Part shown: positions 42,584 through 56,600 of the stretch, in pieces
Position numbering within the stretch: the stretch's first letter is position 1
How the letters are laid out: every line of letters begins with the position of its first letter
Assembly (NCBI RefSeq): GCF_032362555.1
Contig: NC_083535.1
Span: 12,276,001 to 12,340,000 of the forward strand
Length of the DNA stretch: 64,000 bases
Direction of reading: 5' to 3'
Source: Amyelois transitella
Taxonomy: Eukaryota; Arthropoda; Insecta; Lepidoptera; Pyralidae
Notes under the pieces: model-generated
Told to the model about the DNA's origin: nothing
The model's database searches: none
The model's input: the letters and a program-made list of their open reading frames with translations, nothing else
Position numbers and translations under genes: made by a program

Positions 42584-43090
42584 TGACAAGTTACGCAAAG
42601 CCATACCTAATTAGAAAGTGTAATAATACATAAAAAATATGTCTTATTTTGTCACCAATTAAACACACCTAAATGATTTTCAACATTTTTTGCAGATTCC
42701 ATGGTTACAGGACAGGTCTACTGAATTTCAACAAAAAAAAAGGTCTTTCTTTGTAGAACTCGCCGGTGTCAACAATATTTATTTTATTTTACCATATGAT
42801 TTGCTGTAAGAATAGAATAGAATAGAAGAATTTGCAATTTGCATAGTTAGTATAGCTACTCGTACATATAATTTCGTTAATTACAACTAATGAATGTTAC
42901 GACTTAATATTATCTTATGAAAAAGTTAAACGAATAACGAACTAGTGAGAAATGTATTGCGAAATACTCACAAATTGTGCGTGCATACTTGTAAATTCAT
43001 ATTATTGCTGTTAATTTTTAAATACGATATACCTACTTAGAATCCACTATAAAAGGCCTTATATTTAATTTTCATTAACTACCCTCGTAG

Positions 43091-43205
43091 CATATGACGC
43101 GCGACGCCGTTTTCATCGCGCGAAAATCTATCGCCGTTTCACTTTTCATTGTGAATTGAAACGGGATAGCGATAGATTTTCGCTGGCTGTTCTAATGCTG
43201 TGAGA
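43091..43205. repeat. Fold-back element, family K, copy 3
   Basis: Arms include AAAATCTATCGCCGTTTCAC and GAAACGGGATAGCGATAGAT; the outer GACGCGCGACGCC arm has no full partner on the right, so this copy is decayed. Confidence 0.65.
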
Positions 43206-43877
43206 CACGTTTGTACAAAAAATATGTAATTATATAGGTATATTGCTTTTTTGTCATATTCGTCTATATAGTATTAATATATATCTATTTATGTAGCATC
43301 CGTATGTTTTATAATTGTAGAAAACAAATATAAAAATAATAAAATTCGTTGGTAATCTATTTAATGTATTTTAAAATTATCGAATCTAAGTCTCAATATT
43401 AGCTGGTCTAGTTATTTTTTTTTGCTTTCAACTTTGCTGGCAACAATGAAAAAATGGCGCCTATGAAGTTGCGGTCAAAAAACTTCTATCGTGTAAGTGT
43501 CTACAAAATATCCGTATCTAAAAAAGTGACTGACTGACTGTAACTCACAACCCAAACCGCTAGGTCTGGAGATTTGAAATTTAAATTAAAGTTACGCCGA
43601 TAATAGAGATATTTCGTTTTATTCGTGTGGAGCTGTTCCTTTGTTACATGTTACATATATATATAATATTATATATTTGTAACTACAGGATAATATAAAA
43701 CATCCTATATCGTGTAATAATCCTGATAACATATAATTTTAATAGTCTTGTATTATTCCGATTAGTCTGTTAGACTTGACTCGTGTCTACCCCGTAAGAC
43801 AGATACATGATTTTATGAATGTATATATCAGGTATATATGAATGTATATATGTATATCAGGACAATAATACTGTATA

Positions 43878-44354
43878 CAGGGTGACATTTAAAACAACTG
43901 CATCCTTTTAAACATAGACTATACCCATGCTTCTGAGCTGTTTGAGCCTATTTTTATTTAAATTAAACATCATCATTTTCACATTTAAAGACCCTCAAAA
44001 ACTACGTCACACGCTTTATTAAAGACCAATACTACAAAAAGAAATTAAAAACTAAACATGTAAATAAATGTCTGAAAAATAAATTATTTTTCTAGTAACA
44101 AGATCAAGTAAAGTACAGAGTTGTCGAGATCGCTCAGCTGAATGAATTGTGTCGTTGACCTCTGAATCTTACGCGTCGCTTTTCCGCCGGCCGGGGTGAT
44201 ATGACGTATTTAGGATCGTGGGTTTTTGATACTTTTATTTTTTTTCGTACTTTCTGAAATATGAACCGATATTTTTCTTTTAACGTTTTTAAATATCCTT
44301 TAGATGAGTACACTTAACAGTTAAATTTATGCAGTTGAATTAAAAGTCACCCTG
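43878..44354 (+). mobile_element. MITE family E, copy 1, flanked by TATA
   Basis: 477 bp with 26-bp inverted ends: CAGGGTGACATTTAAAACAA at the left, and the complement of CAGGGTGACTTTTAATTCAA at the right, three mismatches in 26. TATA flanks both ends (43874-43877, 44355-44358). No ORF. Its sister at 47765-48246 is almost identical, in the same orientation. Confidence 0.9.
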
Positions 44355-44412
44355 TATATATATATGTAGATAATACAATATAATTATATATAGATTTATA
44401 CATGCATACTTT

Positions 44413-44506
44413 ATTCCGATCAGATAGAACAACTCGCGCTCAAAGCTATATTTTGAGGTTATAATGTAGGTTATGGTGTATGCAGTCGTCATTGGGAGCC
44501 CTGTTG
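44413..44506 (-). pseudogene. Partial tandem duplicate of the SMYD4 last exon
   Basis: Matches 44585-44685 over the stop codon, the last 16 or so codons and about 40 bases of 3' flank, differing mainly by a short indel near 44433. The duplicated part starts at CTGTTG within the coding sequence and has no splice acceptor. A TTTATT (AATAAA on the minus strand) at 44410-44415 at its edge could serve as the SMYD4 polyadenylation signal. Confidence 0.85.
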
Positions 44507-44624
44507 TCCATGAGAGACAGAGACATGATTATATATACATATATATATATATTTATAAATATAATTATAAATGTATACTACATCATTCCGATCAGATAGA
44601 AATGAACCTCAACAACACTCAAAG

Positions 44625-47600
44625 CTATATTTTGAGGTTATAATGTAGGTTATGGTGTATGCAGTCGTCATTGGGAGCCCTGTTGCTGGCCAGCAGAGCC
44701 GCCACCGTGGCCTCCTGCTCCTTCAGCCGCTTCACCAAAGGTTCCCAACACCCGTAGTTCAGGTCCAAAAGCTGGACCGCCTTCTTTGTTATTTTGTGCG
44801 TTTCGAGACACCAATCTCTGTGATGAGGAATTAAAATTTACTTTTAACGTTGACGTGTCATCGAAGAATGGTTACTTGTTTTCGACAATAAAAAAAATTA
44901 TCTTTCTATATATCTTGTATCTTGTAATGCCGTGTGGTCCCCAGCACCAAAACAAAAAGAATAGGACCACTCCATCTCTTGTCGTAAAAAGTGACTAAGG
45001 GATAGGCTTATAAAATTGCGATCCTTTTTTTAGGCGATGGGCTAGCAACCTGTCACTATTTGGATCTCAATTCCATCAACAAGCCGAGCAGCTGAACGTG
45101 GTCATTCAGTCTTTTCGGGACTGTTGGCTCTGTCTACCCCGTAAGGGATATAGACGTGACTATATGTATGTATGTTCTATATATCTTTATAATCACTTCT
45201 ATATCTGTTGCGGTGTAGACAGAGCCAACAGTCTTGAAAAGACTGATAGGCCATTCAGCTATTTTGCTTAATGATAGAATTGAGATTGAAATAGTGACAG
45301 GTTACTTATATATGTTTATAATCACGTCTATATCCCTTGCGGGGTAGACAGAGCCAGCGATCTTGAAAGGCTGACAGGCCACGTTCAGCTGTTTGGCTTT
45401 AAGATAGAATTGAGATTGAAACAGTGACAGGTTGCTAGCCTATCGCCTAAAAGAAGAATCGCAAGCTTATAAGCCTAACCCTTAATCGCATTTTACGACA
45501 TCCATGGGAAAGAGATGGAGTGGTCCTATTCTTTTTTTTTTCATTAGTGCCGGGAACCACACGAAAATTTTTGATTTAATTTTATATAATAAAAGTCATT
45601 CTGACCTGTAATCAGGATTGTGGGGTGACCTTATGATCCTCGTCAGCATTACTTCAGCCAGCTTCCTCAGCTCGTGCGCCACCTGGGAACAATATCATTA
45701 GTTTGTATTATCACGTCTCTAACGAATAGAATAGATTTATTATCAAAATTGGATAAAAGGTATCACTTATTGACGTCACACTTAAATCTAATTGTGTAAT
45801 TGCACGCAAATGCATCTCAACTGTGTTTTTTATAATGTTTTGTTTAACTCTGTATTTTATGTCTGTAGCAACTGAATAAAAGTTTTTATCTATCTATCTA
45901 ATTATAACTACTACCGCTTCCAAAGCGCATGTGTAGATGAAGCGGCGGAACAAACTACACTGCAGCATTTTCATCGGACGACGACGGAAAAAAGACGTGA
46001 TAAACCTCTTCATTTTGAAGACGGTTAACAAAAAGTACATAACGATCCACCTCGGCCATCTACCAATGACATTTTTCCAAATTATTTACATTAGTTTGAA
46101 TACTAACCGATGCACTTACGGCGAGGGAAAACATCGTGAGGAAACCTGCACATTCAGGCAACTGGATGTGTAACCATGATCGATTCAATGCGGGTTAGGT
46201 TCCCCTGCAAAGGTTGCGGAGGTCAGACGGGAGTCGCTTCGTGTAAACACCTGACTCACCCAATCCAGGATCCACGGTCAAAGGCACACCTCGGGCTCTT
46301 CTCCAGAGTGGTGAGGATAAATAAATAAATAAATATGTACGGGACTAATTACACTGATTGAGTTAGCCTCGAAGCAAGTTCGAGACTTGTGTTACGAGAT
46401 ACTAACTCAACGATACTATATTTAATAATAAATACTTATATAAATAAACATCCAAGACTCAAGGAAATATGCAGGGATCGTGGCAAGTGGAAAGAGGTAG
46501 TCTCTGCCTACCCCACCGGGAAAGAGGCGTGATTTTATGTATGTATGTATCCAAGACTCAGGCCAATCAGAAAAAGTTCGTTTCTCATCACGCCCTGGCC
46601 GGGATTCGAACCCGGGACCTCCGGTGTCACAGACAAGCGTACTACCGCTGCGCCACAGACGCCGACAAACGAAAATGAAAATGAAAAATATTTAATTTGG
46701 AAACAAGAACAAGTACAATTTAAGTAACATAGGATAACGATGACATCTGCAGAAGTTATGAAACTGTGTTGCAGATCTCAACGCCCACCTCCAGAAAATG
46801 GAGGATGCAACCGGGACTAAAGCGAGGAGGGAAGATGACGCACATACCTCGACGCTGAAGGAACCATATTGATATTCCAGACTCTGTATATTCTGTTTGA
46901 TGAGTTCCACGCTTTTTGTGAAATCACCTGAAAAAAATATGTAGGTATAGAAAAATACATATATGAAGATTTTTGTATTGCTGTAAAAATTCATATGCGT
47001 GTGTAGGAAGTATAGTTATAAAGTTATTTAATTCCTAGGAGAAAAAAATCAGTTTAAGATGTCAATGTTATTCAACGTATAAATTAAAAACATGTAACAA
47101 TGAAAATTATTTTTGACATCTCTCTAATAAACAACATCATGGCAACCGCTGCTATGGCGTATACGTATAACTAACTAATCGTGATAGAACTATGTTTTTT
47201 AACTTCGTTCCAAAAAATCCCCCTTTGAAAATTGGATTTCAATAATAGGATGACAGTCATGAAAAGACTGATAGGTCACGTTCAGCTTTTTGGCTTGATT
47301 TTAGAATTGAGTACAGTGTTATATATACGATAGCCGTGTGGTTCCCGGCACCAATAGAAAAAAAATAATAGGACCACTCCATCTCATTCCCATGGATATC
47401 GTAAAAGGCGACTAAGGGTTAAACTATTAAACTTGGGATTCTTCTTTTAGGCGATGGGGTTGCAACCTGTCACTATTTCAATCTCAATTCTATCACTGAG
47501 CCAAACAGCTGAACGTGGCCCATCAGTCTTTTCAAGACTGTTGGCTCTGTCTACCCCACAGGGGATATAGACGTGACCACATGTATGTATGTTATATATA

Positions 47601-50600
47601 CATATAGGGTCAGGTCAAAAGTACCCGAAACCGCCGAGCTTGCATGAAGAGAGTTATGAATGTGGATGAAGCAAAGGAAGTATGCAGAGATCGTGGCAAG
47701 TGGAAAGATGTAGTCTCTGCCTACCCCTCCGGGAAAGAGGCGTGATTTTATGTATGTATATAGACATGGTGACATTTAAAACAACTGCATCCTTTTAAAC
47801 ATACACTACACCCATGTTTCTGAGCTGTTTGAGCCTATTTTTATTTAAATTAAACGTCATCATTTTCAACACATTTAAAAAACCCTCAAAAACTACGTCA
47901 CACGCTTTATTAAAGACCAATACTACAAAAATAAATTAAAACTAAACATGTTAATAAATGTCTGAAAAATAAATTATTTTTCTAGTATCAAGATCAAGTA
48001 AAGTACAGAGTTGTCGAGATCGCTCAGCTGAATGTATTGTGTCGTTGACCTCTGAATCTTACGCGTCGCTTTTCCGCCGGCTGGCGGGGTGATATGACGT
48101 ATTTAGGATCGTGGATTTTGATACTTTTATTTTTTTTCGTACTTTCTGAAACATGTACCGATATTTTTCTTTTAACGTTTTTAAATATCCTTTAGATGAG
48201 TACACTTAACAGTTAAATTTATGCAGTTGAATTAAAAGTCACCCTGTATAGGGAAACCAACATCAAGCGTTCATAATACCATACCTAGATCCGCGTAATA
48301 TCTAGCCAGGCGGTCTGCCAATGCCCTGAGGCCCGTGTGGTGCCTGTGCCACACCTGTTGCTTCACTCGGAACGCCGCCTGGCTCCGCTCGCATTTCTGC
48401 TCCAGTGTGCCCGCGCTGTCCGCTTGAATATTACAAGATATATTAGAATTGCAAGTCAGCTAACAAAAAATATTTTAAATAAAAGAAAATATTAAAAACT
48501 TCTTTAAAACGAGATACGAGTATCTCGTAACACAAGTCTCGAACTCGAATTTTGAGGCTAACTCAATGTGTGTGTAATTTTCCCGTAGGTATATATTTAT
48601 ACAGATAGTAGCGGGTATATACCCTTGTGGGGTAGACAGAGCAAACAGTCGTCAAAAGACTGTAAGGGCACGTTCAGCTTAATGATTGTATTAAGATTCA
48701 AATAGTGACAGGTTGCTAGCCCATCGCCTAAAAGAAGAATCCCAAGTAAATAAGCATATCCCTTAGTCGCCTTTTACGACATCCATGGGAACGAGATGGG
48801 CTGGCCCAAGTATATAAGCATATCCCTTAGTAGCCTTTAACGACATCCATGGGAAAGAGATGGACTGGGCATATTCTTTTATTCTACTAATGCCGGGAAC
48901 CACACTGCACTATATATTTATTTATTGTTGATTTAATTATATGATAGCAATTTAAATATAATATTATTAAACGATTTAAATAATAGCACACTTATGCAGC
49001 CACACAGTATAGCGTTTATTTTTGAAGGGAAGAAGAGATACAAATGACATTGACACATGTCGCCATAATGGAAGGCGCCAAAATTTAAATATACAAAATT
49101 TTTTTTGCCGTGTGGTTCCCAGCACCAATACAACAAAGAATAGGACCACTCCATCTCTTTCTCATGGATGTCGTAAAAGCCGACTAAGGGGTAGGCTTAT
49201 AAACTTGGAATTCTTCTTTTAGGCGATGAGCTAGCAACCTGTCATTATTTGAATCTCAATCCTATCTTAAAGCCAAATAGCTGAACGTGGCCTATCAGTC
49301 TTTACAAGACTGTAGGCTCTGTCTACCCCGCAAGGGATATAGACTTGGTGATTATATGTATGTATGTATGTTTTTTTTTTTTTTTTTGAAATGAAATCCA
49401 CCTCACCCTGAGCCAACAACTCGTCCGCGTGATCTATAGCCGCCAACGCCCTGTCCAGCTGGAATTCGGCGTGACACTGGGGGCACGCGGCCCTCCTACC
49501 GCCACAAACCACGGGGCCCTTGCACGACTGACACGCGTACGCGGTGAATAGCAACTGGTGACATAATAAACATATTATATTATGTGAATATTACGCGGAT
49601 GACTCTAGGAATAAAAAGTGCCTTTAAGTACTAAATTTCTCTTTGTTTATGAAAAAGTAAAAATAGAACTTAAACTATAGTGTTTGTGTCTGTGTTTGTG
49701 TTTCATTTGTGTTAGTGTATGTGTTTTTGTGTTTATATCTGTGTCCGTGTCCGTATTTGTGTTTGTGTTTCATTTGTGTTAGTGTGTGTGTTTGTGTTTA
49801 TGTTTGTGTCTGTGTCCGTGTCTGTGTTTGTGTTTCATTTGTGTTAGTGTGTGTGTTTGTGCTTGTGTTTATGTTTGTGTCTGTGTCCGTGTCTGTGTTT
49901 GTGTTTCATTTGTGTTAGTGTGTGTTTGTGCTTGTGTTTATGTTTGTATCTGTGTCCGTGTCTGTGTTTATGTTCATTTGTGTTAGTGTGTGTGTTTGTG
50001 CTTGTGTTTATGTTTGTATCTGTGTCCGTGTCTGTGTTTATGTTTCATTTGTGTTAGTCTGTGTGTTTGTGCTTGTGTTTATGTTCGTGTCTGTGTCTGT
50101 GTTTCATTTGTGTTAGTGTGTGTGTGTTTGTGTTTGTGTCTCTGTCCGTGTTTGTGTTTCATTTGTGTTAGTCTGTGTGTTTGTGCTTGTGTTTATGTTC
50201 GTGTCTGTGTCTGTGTTTCATTTGTGTTAGTGTGTGTGTGTTTGTGCTTGTGTTTATGTTTGTGCCTGAGATTCTTACCACAAAATCCTTCCTCTGGCCG
50301 TCGCTACACGCCGCGCAGTTACAATTGAACATGTATTGAGCCTTCAACTGCGCCCGGCGATGCGCCGTAGGCTCCCTGGCCTTGTGCGGCCCGTAGCAAT
50401 TGAGCACTTCCGCTCCGGGGTGAAGTTCTCGGCCGCAACGGATTATGAGGCGGTTGTTGTGAAAACTGAAAGTGACAAAGATTGATGTGATGCTCAATGG
50501 CACGACAAAATTCTAATTCGAATTCAAAAATTTTTATTCATTATTATAGGATATAATAGTTCATACATACATAAAATCACGCCCCTTTCCCGGAGTGGTG

Positions 50601-53600
50601 GGCAGAGACTACCTCTTTCCACTTGCCACGATCTCATATCATATCGCTTAATAATTGTCAAATCTTTTGGTTTAACAACATTGGTTTGACGTCAAATAAA
50701 CATAATAATAAATCTTTACTTGAGACATAGGTACCATTAAAATATGATAATTACAGAGTTTTAAAATAAAAAAAAACATTATTGCAACATTAATTGTCAC
50801 ATTAAAAACTGACAATAAAGGGGGGGTCAGAGTTATAGTTAAACCAAAAAATAAATAATAATAATAACTTTGTAAGGCAGAAATATAGACAAACAATGTC
50901 GCTAACTGTCGGTGGATATCAGTCTTTCTGGCCAGTTCTATCAAAAATGCAGATGAATAGATAAGAATACATTTTATTACACATAAATTTAAAATCACGT
51001 CTATATCCCTTGCGGGGTAGACAAAGCCAGCAGTTTCGAAAATACTGATAGGCCACGTTCAGCTGTTCGATTTGCTAGCCCGTCGCCTAAAAGTAGAATC
51101 TCAAGTTAATTAAACATTTCCTTAGTCGCCTTTTACGACACACATGGTATTCGTCCTATTCTAAAGCGCCGGGGACCCACACGGCACTGCCGTTCACTCG
51201 GTATACATACGTGTTGATGATATTAGGATCGCAAGAGTGATTCATCATGGCCGCCGACGGATATATGGCGGTCGCTCGCCTCACTTCCTGTTCGGACACC
51301 GTGCACCCTGGAACAATTCATATATCAGTAGGTATGTGGGTTGAGAACGTTTTTTATTTGAGTTGTTTCGTTATTTTTAGTTATTGCTAGCACTGGCAAC
51401 ATTTATTTTGGAAGAAAAAAATGACGTAAAATGTCAAGGAGTGTGAATGAAAAAACCTTTTAAAGAAACTGAAAGAAAATATTTGTTTTGCTAAATCTAA
51501 CTGAGTAGTAATCCCACATATATATAATATATGTTTTTACATACTATATAACATTACTCAGTCAGAAAATACTTGTATTCTTGTTTGTAACGATTAAACT
51601 CCAAAAGTCATACATACATATAATCACGTCTATATGCCTTGCGGGGTAAACAGAGCCAACAGTCTTGAGCGGACTGATAGGCCACGTTCGGCTATTTGGA
51701 TTTAAGATAGAATTGAGATTCGAATAGTGACTATAGAGGTTGCTAGCCCATCGCCTAAAAAAATAATCTCAAGTTTGTAAACCTATTCCTTAGTCGCCTT
51801 TTACGACATCCATGGGAAAGAGATGGAGTGGTCCTATTCTTCCTACCAATTTATATGACATTTAGAGATAAAAACAAAATTTTCAATAATATGTAAGTAT
51901 GATGCCGTGTGGTTCCCGGCACCAATATAAAATAGAATAGGTAATAATATTAGTTTGAATACTAACCGGTTCACTTACGGTGAGGGAAAACATCATGAGG
52001 TAACCTGCACATTCAGGCAACTGGATGTGTAACCATGATCGATCCAATACGGGTTAGGTTTACCTGCAAAGGTTGCGGAGGTCAGACGGGAGTCGCTTCG
52101 TGTAAAAACCTGACTCACCCGATCCAGGATCCACGGTCAAAGGCACACCCCGGGCTCCTCTCAAGAGTGGTGAGGATGCAACCGGGACTAAGACCAGAAG
52201 AAGAAACATATTATCATCACCTTTAGCGTCATCATCATCGAAGGTCATCAGCGACAAGGTCGCGTGTCCATTACACACGAGCTGTCCGAGACTTCGCAAC
52301 ATGAGCGCCGCGGAGAAAGTCTTCAGCTGGGGCTCTGTCAGCCTGTACGGCATTCTAGACGTGAGATGCTCGAAGAACTCCGTGTAGCTCTCCAAGTAAA
52401 TCGTTAGCATCACTGCTGTCTAAAAAAAGAATATTAATACATACATATAGTCACGTCTATATCCCTTACGGGGTAGACAGAGCCAATAGTCCGGAAAAGA
52501 CTGAATGGCCACGTTCAGCTAAGAATATTAATGCACTTAATAATAACACTAGATGTTGCCCGCGAATTCGTTCCTTGAAAAAGTTCACTGGTAAAATATA
52601 AATAAGAGCTGACCCCCTATATTGCCCCCTTAGAGAAGGTGGGGGTGAGAAAATTTGTAAACTAGGGGAACTTGGCAAGAAAAAAAAAACCTTTAAATAC
52701 TTACCAAAGCATACTGTATATAATCGAAATTGTTCATCTTATCGAAATTGGTCACGAGATTGAACATCCTGTAGAATGGCGGTGAGTCCGCCCTGTATAT
52801 GTTGAGGTCATCGACCTTAGAGTACGCGGCGAACAGTTCCTCGGCGGTGGTGGGCGGGGGTTGACCGCAGGGGACGGGGGGAAACCCCGCGTTCGCTGTT
52901 ATAAGTAATACTCTGAAAAAGATATATATATATATATATACAAAATAATAATAATATTAGAGATCGTGGCAAGTGGAAAGAGGTAGTCTCTGCCTACCCC
53001 TCCGGGAAAGAGGCGTGATTTTATGTATGTATGTATGTATATACAAAATAAATACAATATTCAAGGAAAAGCGTGTCCAGTTCTAACATTTAAGTACCTG
53101 AATTTAAATAAAATAGAAAAACAAAGAAACATCAGGACATCAAAGTTATAAATTCTAAAATTTACATTTAAATTTAAATTGGAATTCAATATGTTTAATA
53201 TACAGAACTATTCGATGATCTTTGTCGGAACTTGTTTTTATAGAAATTAAAACTGCACTTTCTGAAATAACTCACTGAAATTATATTTTTAGTATTAGGT
53301 ATTAATCCATGAAATTATAAAAAATTAACTAAATTAATACATTTTACATTGTAAAATACGCACTTCTCTTTTTTAAATATTTTGTGCAATATTCTATTTT
53401 ACTTCTTTTTTTCTTAGTGGCCAGTAGTACCACTTTCAAATTACTCAATACATAAATAATTTGAATCGTTCATCTTTATGATTTATATTTAATACAAATT
53501 TGTTTGAAATTGGAATATAAAAAAAAATAATGACTAAATTTAGGCCAGTATCACCAATTTAAGTACATATTAATTTAACTCACCTTATAGCTAAATGCGC

Positions 53601-56600
53601 TATACCGATGGCCCCGAAGAGGTCGGCTTGCATTCCCACGCATTCCCAGCGGTGGAAGGGATTCCCGCGGGAGCGGCACGACAGGGAACAGTACACGCTA
53701 CGGGAACAGATGGCGCAACTGTTAAAAAAAAACACGTAATCAAATTAAAACTATGTTCTATATATTTTTTATTTGTAATTAGATTATGACCAAATGGTTC
53801 CTGGCACATTAGAATGGGACCACTCCATTTCTTACCAATGGATATCATAAAATCGACTAAGGGATAAGCTTATAAATTTCAGATTCTTTATGTAGGCAAT
53901 AGGCTAGTAACCTGTCACTATTTAAATCTCGATTCCATCATTAGGCCATACAGCTGAACCTTTCTGTCTTTGCGAAACTGTTGGCTCTGTCTAACCCGTA
54001 AGTAATAAAGACTGGCTTCAACACCCAAACAAACCTGCTGAGTCCAGCTAGATATATGAAAATGGTCATGTAGGTTTCTTATATGGTCTAGGGGAGCACT
54101 TTGAGGATTCGCGAAATTCCAGCGGGAACTGAGAATAGCAGGATGCTTTGTTTCACGTGATGAAATATAAATAAATATAAATATATACGGGACAAATTAC
54201 ACAGATTTAGTTAGCCTCGAAGTAAGTTCGATACTTGTGTTACGAGATACTAACTCAACGATACTATATTTCATATTAAATACATATATAGATAAACATC
54301 CAAGACCCAGACCAATCAGAGAAAGTTCTTTTCTCATCGCGCCCCGGCCGGGATTCGAACCCGGGACCTCCGGTGTCACAGACAAGCGGTCGCCACCGTC
54401 GTCAGATGAAAGAGAGGGGAGATGAACTTTGACGGCCTCTGTGGCGCAGCGGTAGTACGCTTGTCTGTGACACCGGAGGTCCCGGGTTCGAATCCTGGGC
54501 GGAATGGAATCCAGGGCGTGATGAGAAAATAACTTTTTCCGATTGACCTGGGTCTTGGATGTTTATCTATAAATGTATTTATTATGAAAAATAGTATCGT
54601 TGAGTTAGTATCTCGTAACACAAGTCTCGAACTTACTTCGAGGCTAACTCAATCAGTGTAATTTGTCCCATATACATATATTTATTATTTATTTATTTAT
54701 GAACTCACGGCACAGGACTGTATGTTATCGTACAGCATGTCTCGCATATAGGCTGCTTGGAAGGCAACGCTACCCACGCGTACGGCTCCTCTGAGAAGAT
54801 GACGTCGCCGCGCCGCAACTCTTGCGCAGCCACCACGTACCTGCCCGCTGTGTCGCTACGTCTGTTAGAAAAAGATACATCTTCTTATATATAAAATTCT
54901 CGTGTCACAATGTTTGTCTCCGTACACCTCCGAAACGGCTTTACCGATTTTAACCAAAATTTTGCATGCATATTCAGTAGGTCTGAGAATCGGCTAACAT
55001 CTATATATATTTTCATACCCCTAAGTGTTAAGGGTTGTCCACCGTAACATTTTTTTTAACTAGACATAACTTCAATATTATTTGTATTGCAAAACAACGT
55101 TTGCCGGGACAGCTAGTATATATACATATATGTATGTATATATATATATATATATATATTAGTATAAAATAAATGTGCCGTGTGGTTCCCGGCACCAATA
55201 CAAAAAAGAATAGGACCACTCCATCTATTTCACATGGATGTCGTAAAAGGCGACTAAGGGATAGGCTTACAAACTTGGGATTCTTTTTAGGGTGGACTAG
55301 CAACCTGTCACTAGTTGAATCTCAATTCTATCATTCTATCATAACACCAACGTTGGGAATTAAAATATTGAACTGGCAACACTCATTATTCTAATTCACT
55401 TTTAATAAATCCGCAATATAACGAGTTGTGCAACATTTTTGGTGAAGCTATATTATTAGTACTAGCTGTGAAATAGTTATGTTCGGCACCATTGAAGCCC
55501 TCAAGGATGAATAATTTTCCCCGTTTTTTTTTCACATTTTGCATTATTCCTTCGCTCCTAATAGTTGCAGCATGATATTATATAGCCTAAAACCTCCCTC
55601 GATGAATGGTCTATACAACACAAAAATAATTTTTCAATTCGAACCAGTAGTTCCTGAGATTAGCGCGTTCAAACAAACAAACAAACTCTTCAGCTTTATA
55701 ATATTAGTATAGACTAGCTGTGCACGCGACTCCGTCCGCGTAGAATGGTTATTTAGGGCATCATTGAAGCCCTCAAGGATGAATAATTTTCCCCAATTTT
55801 CTTCACATTCTCCATTACTTCTTCGCTCCTAATAGTTGCAGCGAGATATAATATAGCCTAGGGCCTTCCTCGATGAATGGTCTATACAACACAAAAATTA
55901 TTTTTCAATTCTAACCAGTAGTTCCTGAGATTAGCGAGTTAAAACAAACAAACAAACAAACTCTTCAGCTTTATAATATTAGTATAGATGCAGCATGATA
56001 TAATATACCCCAAAGCCTGCCTCGAAGAATGGTCTGTACAACACAAAAATAATTTTTCAATTCAAACCAGTACTTCCTGATATAAGCGCGTTCAAACAAA
56101 CAAACAAACTCTTCAGCTTTATAATATTAGTATAGATTTATTTACCTAAGCTCCAAGGCTTTAGAGGCGGCGACGAAGTTAGGGTTGTCTCCGTTGAGGC
56201 ACGATGGCAGCGGCTCATCAGCATCAGGCTGCAGCAACGGGGTGTGCTGGAGACTGTCTTCCAGCTTCTTCACGTAACGCTCGAACTCCGCTATAAATAC
56301 AGTGGAAACTTATAAGTGCCGTGTGGTTCCTGGCGGTACCAATGGAAAAAAAGACTAGGTATTCTTATTTACTTACTTATTTTGTTCTGGTATAATTACA
56401 TGGTACAAAAAGTCATTATGAACTTGGAACAAAGAATAAGTGCCGTGCGGTTCCCGGCGGTACCAATGGAAAAAAGACTATTCTTATTTACTTACTTATT
56501 TTGTTCCGGTATAATTACATGGTACAAAAAGAAACTTATATTATGAACTTGGAACAAAGAATAAGTGCCGTGTGGTTCCCGGCACCAATACAAAAAAATA

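Noticed and set aside
46469-46727. 60-69 codon ORFs
   Set aside because: They run through a family D tail and a family B SINE; repeat-derived.
49681-50266. CRISPR-like array
   Set aside because: Units are contiguous, variable in length and TG-rich with no unique spacers; the genome is an insect's.
49709-50328. Chain of overlapping plus-strand ORFs rich in Cys, Val and Leu
   Set aside because: These are readings of the TG-rich minisatellite in an SMYD4 intron; frames are open only because the repeat lacks stop codons.
54433-54510. tRNA gene (A and B boxes, clover-leaf-like start)
   Set aside because: The same sequence recurs in several copies with an identical non-tRNA body and tail, and the acceptor stem does not pair; it is the head of a SINE.
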